DNA of 64,000 nt, taken from positions 52,621,265 to 52,685,264 of the forward strand of contig NC_079516.1 in NCBI RefSeq assembly GCF_000801105.2, given 5' to 3'. Source of the stretch: Raphanus sativus. Lineage: Eukaryota; Streptophyta; Magnoliopsida; Brassicales; Brassicaceae. Numbering within the stretch: position 1 is the stretch's first letter; each line of letters begins with the position of its first letter. Positions 60,436-64,000 of the stretch are shown piece after piece. Under the pieces are notes generated by a model. It did no database searches. It saw only the letters and a list, made by a program, of their open reading frames with translations, and was not told where the DNA came from. The translations under genes were made by a program, and so were the position numbers.

Positions 60436-62619
60436 TCCCTTAGACTATATTTGAGAAGTGATTTTGCCTTATGTCTTTTCTACAATCATTCTCACAAAAA
60501 TAATATGACATGGCTACTAAAATTGATGACATGTCTTATAGATTAATATGACATGGACAATTATATTTAATGTTAATTTATATTTTTGGTAAACTTTTTA
60601 AAATATGGTAATAACTCATATATTACATTTATTTTCGATTTATATCTTTGGAATTTTTTAAAATATGGTAATAACTCATAAATCATCATTAAAATAAATA
60701 TATTCAATTATGGTATTTCAAATTTCGAAATATCATTTAAATTAAAAATATTTCAAAAATATATACATATTTTTAGAAAATTATAAAAATTAAATCCTAA
60801 AATCAAATCCCCTAGACATTATTTGCGAAGTGATTTTGACACATGTCATCACCAAAATCAGTCTAGCAAAAACACGATGACATGGCTTAAAAAAATGTGA
60901 CATGACATCAATTTAATTGTGACATGTAAAATATTCTATATTAAGATTTATATTTTTGGTAAGATTTCTTAAATAATGGTAATGACTATTTTCTATATAC
61001 GAATTCATATCTTTGGCAAAGTTTCATAATATAGTAATAACTAATAAATTTTATATTAAAATACTATTTTTCTACAAATATCCATTTTGGTAAGATTTTA
61101 GAAATATGGTAATACCTAATAACTTTTCTATATCTATTAAAATAATATAATTATATATATATAATAAATACGAATTTAATTTTTCATCAATTTATAAATT
61201 ATATTTTTATTATCAAAATAAGGGTAGTTATCTCTATAATATTATTTGAAAAGTCAGTTTCTTATGTGTCGCGCTCACGTTAATTCTCATGTTGGTTGAT
61301 TACAATAATACCCTTAATAAATCAAATTTATCTAATTATCAGTGTTAAATATTTGTTTTATTTTCTTTTTTATTTAGGTTTCCTTTTTTTCTCAAATAGC
61401 CTATATAATAAAGAAAATTTATAAATTAAAAAACGAAAATATCTTTTATATATAGTGTAATTCATAACAAGGGAAGTTTACAAATATTCTTATTTTAAAG
61501 TAAATAAATAACCTTTCCTTTTAAAAATAATCTTAAACAACATAATATATATTTTAAAAGTATTAAACATTTTATTTAAATCAATCTATTTATAAAATTA
61601 TTACAAAACAATTTAAATAACATAAACTAAGATATCTTTGATGAATAAAATTTGATTTAATATTTTTATGCTCCTTTTTATATTTTAAAATAACATATAT
61701 GATAAAGAAAATATTTATAAAAAAGTGAAAATATTTTTTTTATATATAATGTGATTTTATAAAAAGGAAAGTTTAGAAAAATAATCTTGATATCAAAATA
61801 AAGAATTAATCTTCATTTTTAGAATGTATCATTATGTTTTAATGCAATTGTATCTATCATCACGTTGTTTTATAATTTATTTTTGAATATTAACATACAC
61901 CAAATTACTAAGTCCTATAATTTTATATGGTTGAATTAGCTTAGAAAATTATATTTGAATTTGACGGAATATAAGTAACACAATATACCCACAAATGAAT
62001 AACAAGACCAATCCAATTTTTTTATACAAAGTCAAACATTAAATAAAAATAATATATTTTCATTTATACTAATTTTTAATACATATAAATTATTGAACGA
62101 CTCAACATATTACTAAATAAATATGAAATTCTCAAATAATATTACAAATATAGTAACCAACTATTACAATTAACTATCATTGTTATATTTATTTATGTAA
62201 CTTTGAATTGATCAACACTTTAGTTCATTTTTACTATTTGATTCTCAAAATAACATATATTAAATTATACATAATCTTACAAAATATATATATTCAGATA
62301 TAAGACAAGAACCAAATTACATAAAAATAACAAAATTTTAATCTGTATAACAAAAATATCTTAGTTGAATCGAAAAATTTAATCTTAACTAATATATCCA
62401 AATAATAATCAAACAGTCGTGATATTATATATCCAAAATTATACGTCTAATTAAAATAACATAGTTTTATTTAAAATAAACCATGCATATTAATTACAAT
62501 ATAAAATATCAGAATAATTAAAATTTAAAAACAATATATTAATAAACTATTATATTGTAAATAAATTATTATAATTCATTTACTTTATAAATATTTATAT
62601 ATGCACGGGAATCACCTAG
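60436..62619 (+). mobile_element. Stacked Helitron termini: three 5' ends, one 3' end
   Basis: Three similar 5' termini occur in the same direction, each after a host-like A or T: TCCCTTAGACTATATTTGAG at 60436, TCCCCTAGACATTATTTGCG at 60808, and TCTCTATAATATTATTTGAA at 61231. All continue into AAGTGATTTTG/AAGTCAGTTT-type and ATGACATGG-type words. One 3' end fits: GCACGGGAATCACCTAG ending at 62619, followed by T. The hairpin before it is weak. The most likely full element is 61231-62619 (1,389 bp); the upstream two may be nested or truncated relatives. No helicase coding. About 1.4 kb of AT-rich filler lies inside. Confidence 0.55.
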
Positions 62620-64000
62620 TGTTGTTGAGAAAAAAAAAAGTATGTTGTTAAGAAGACACCATAAAAGTTTCGACGATAGGTTACATAATAATAGTAATAA
62701 AATCAGAATTTTTTTTTTTAAAGATTTCGACGAGGAAAACTATGTGATTCTGAAACTATATTGACACATGGGATATCAAGACATCAGCCTCTGCAAAATT
62801 GCGTAGAGTGATGACACCAGTCACTTTAGGATTCAGTTTTCCTTTATGATCCGATCCCAACACACATTTTCCTATTTTTGTTTTTGTGGTATAGTGTGCA
62901 TCTAAGTACAATTGAGAGAGTACTAAACCAAATCATAAAATGAAGAATGTTTATATGAATTTAATTATGCTATTGTGGTTTTCCTGTGAATTTGAATTTC
63001 TGTTGATCCATCTCTGGGATTGGTTGAAGTGCTATTAATTATTAGTGCTCTCCTTGGCACTGGACTTATTGCTAATTAGATTTAAATCTACTGATTACCA
63101 CATGTATCGAATTAATTACGATTTGGCAGCTTAACCATGTGTTTAGGCGTACGTTACTCTCTCTTTAATTAGGTAATATAAGATTTATTTGTTCCGTTGT
63201 TAGGCTGGTCTTTAAGCTGTTGAATCTGGTTGTCTTTTATCTCGTCGTATTTGCTAGTTAACAAGACGACTAAAGTGTGCCGATTAAAATCTTGTGTAAT
63301 GGAAAAATTCATCTTTCCCTTCTTAACATGCTTACAGTTAGTTTCATGATCATGACTCATGAATTTCCACAATTGATGCGGTTTCCAGCTATGGAGTAAG
63401 TTACTTGTTGGAAAATAGTAAAAGAAAAAACAAGATACTTTTCTTCATTTTGTGTAATTATATGCACAAGGCAACTGAATCTTACTATTTTTAGATCAAG
63501 AAACAATGGATAGAAAAATTGTAAAAATTTGGTTTAAAAATCATATGCAAAAATCTCCCTCTTTTCTAATGTCATGACTTTAGTAGAATATAGTTCTGCA
63601 AGAAGAGTCCTCATGATTCAAATTTCAAAAATCAGAACCATTACAGTTTTAAGCAAACAATCAAGACCTAGGGACAAAAATGGTGGTGGAAGAAGCAATG
63701 GCAGAGGAAGAGACATTGTATAGTTGCACTCCCACACAGGTACTACATGAATTTGTTGTTGATCTTGGTTCCAAAAATTTTAGATAGGAAAGAACCCAAC
63801 TTCTCACTAGCTTGTTATTTGTTTTATTTTGGCCGTTAAGAAAACCTTAAACGACGAGTATAAATAAAGCCTGCAGCAGAAAATGCTCTTTATCTTCTTA
63901 ATTCTTATTCAGTTGGAGCATTGGTCTAACTGTTTTGGATCCTCTGTTTTTTTCTCCATAAAACTAATAATTGAACAAAATTAATAAAGGCAAACAAAGA
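62620..64000. other. Right-edge intergenic; possible promoter near 63859
   Basis: Mostly AT-rich. TATAAATA at about 63860-63867 is followed by a leader-like pyrimidine-rich stretch, so transcription toward a gene beyond the window is possible. An ATG at 63680 opens a short frame (MVVEEAMAEEETLYSCTPTQ) followed by a GT, but it lies upstream of that TATA and shows no family match. Nothing is firmly supported. Confidence 0.35.

Noticed and set aside
63680..63740. Short ATG-led frame followed by a GT donor at the right edge
   Set aside because: Only about 20 codons, no match, and it sits upstream of the plausible TATA box. The window ends before it could be tested.

Overview
This is a plant nuclear window, almost certainly from a Brassica/Raphanus-type crucifer. 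It is AT-rich, has GT-AG introns, and carries dense small transposons. Its genes match, in order, the Arabidopsis thaliana chromosome 2 run At2g45430 to At2g4555x-4558x (ancestral crucifer block J). I recognised them from remembered family sequences, not from a search.

Layout: (1) 1-15.0 kb is gene-poor. It has one unidentified small spliced gene model (1.0-2.3 kb), then foldback elements, a Helitron end, a Stowaway-like MITE and AT-rich filler. (2) 15.0-31.1 kb is a compact gene block: AHL22 (+), DHDPS2 (+), ZPR1 (-), an FHA-domain coiled-coil protein (-) and FLA8 (-). (3) 31.1-39 kb mixes decay and function: a truncated, frameshifted Aurora kinase 3 relic (-), a complete MIT-AAA spastin-like ATPase (-), a divergent CYP704A2 (+), and a frameshifted At2g45520-like relic (-). 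(4) 39.0-53.2 kb is one very large BEACH/WD40 gene (-). (5) 53.2-57.7 kb is a transposon-rich gap: a complete non-autonomous Helitron, a 5'-truncated LINE with a perfect 19-bp target duplication, tandem repeats and a SINE-like element. (6) 57.7-60.0 kb is a complete CYP76C P450 (-). (7) 60.0-64.0 kb is AT-rich with stacked Helitron ends and no supported gene.

The genes do not form a pathway. They are independent single-copy loci kept by synteny: a chromatin protein controlling flowering and hypocotyl growth, lysine biosynthesis, a micropeptide inhibitor of HD-ZIP III factors, a cell-wall arabinogalactan protein, a putative microtubule-severing ATPase, a membrane-trafficking BEACH protein and two P450s. 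Compared with the Arabidopsis order as I remember it, GRF9 (At2g45480) and the RING gene At2g45530 are absent, and AUR3 and At2g45520 are broken. This is what gene loss after the Brassica whole-genome triplication would look like. No novel multi-gene system was found; the most interesting material is the relics, the regulatory sites at ZPR1, and the structure of the mobile elements.
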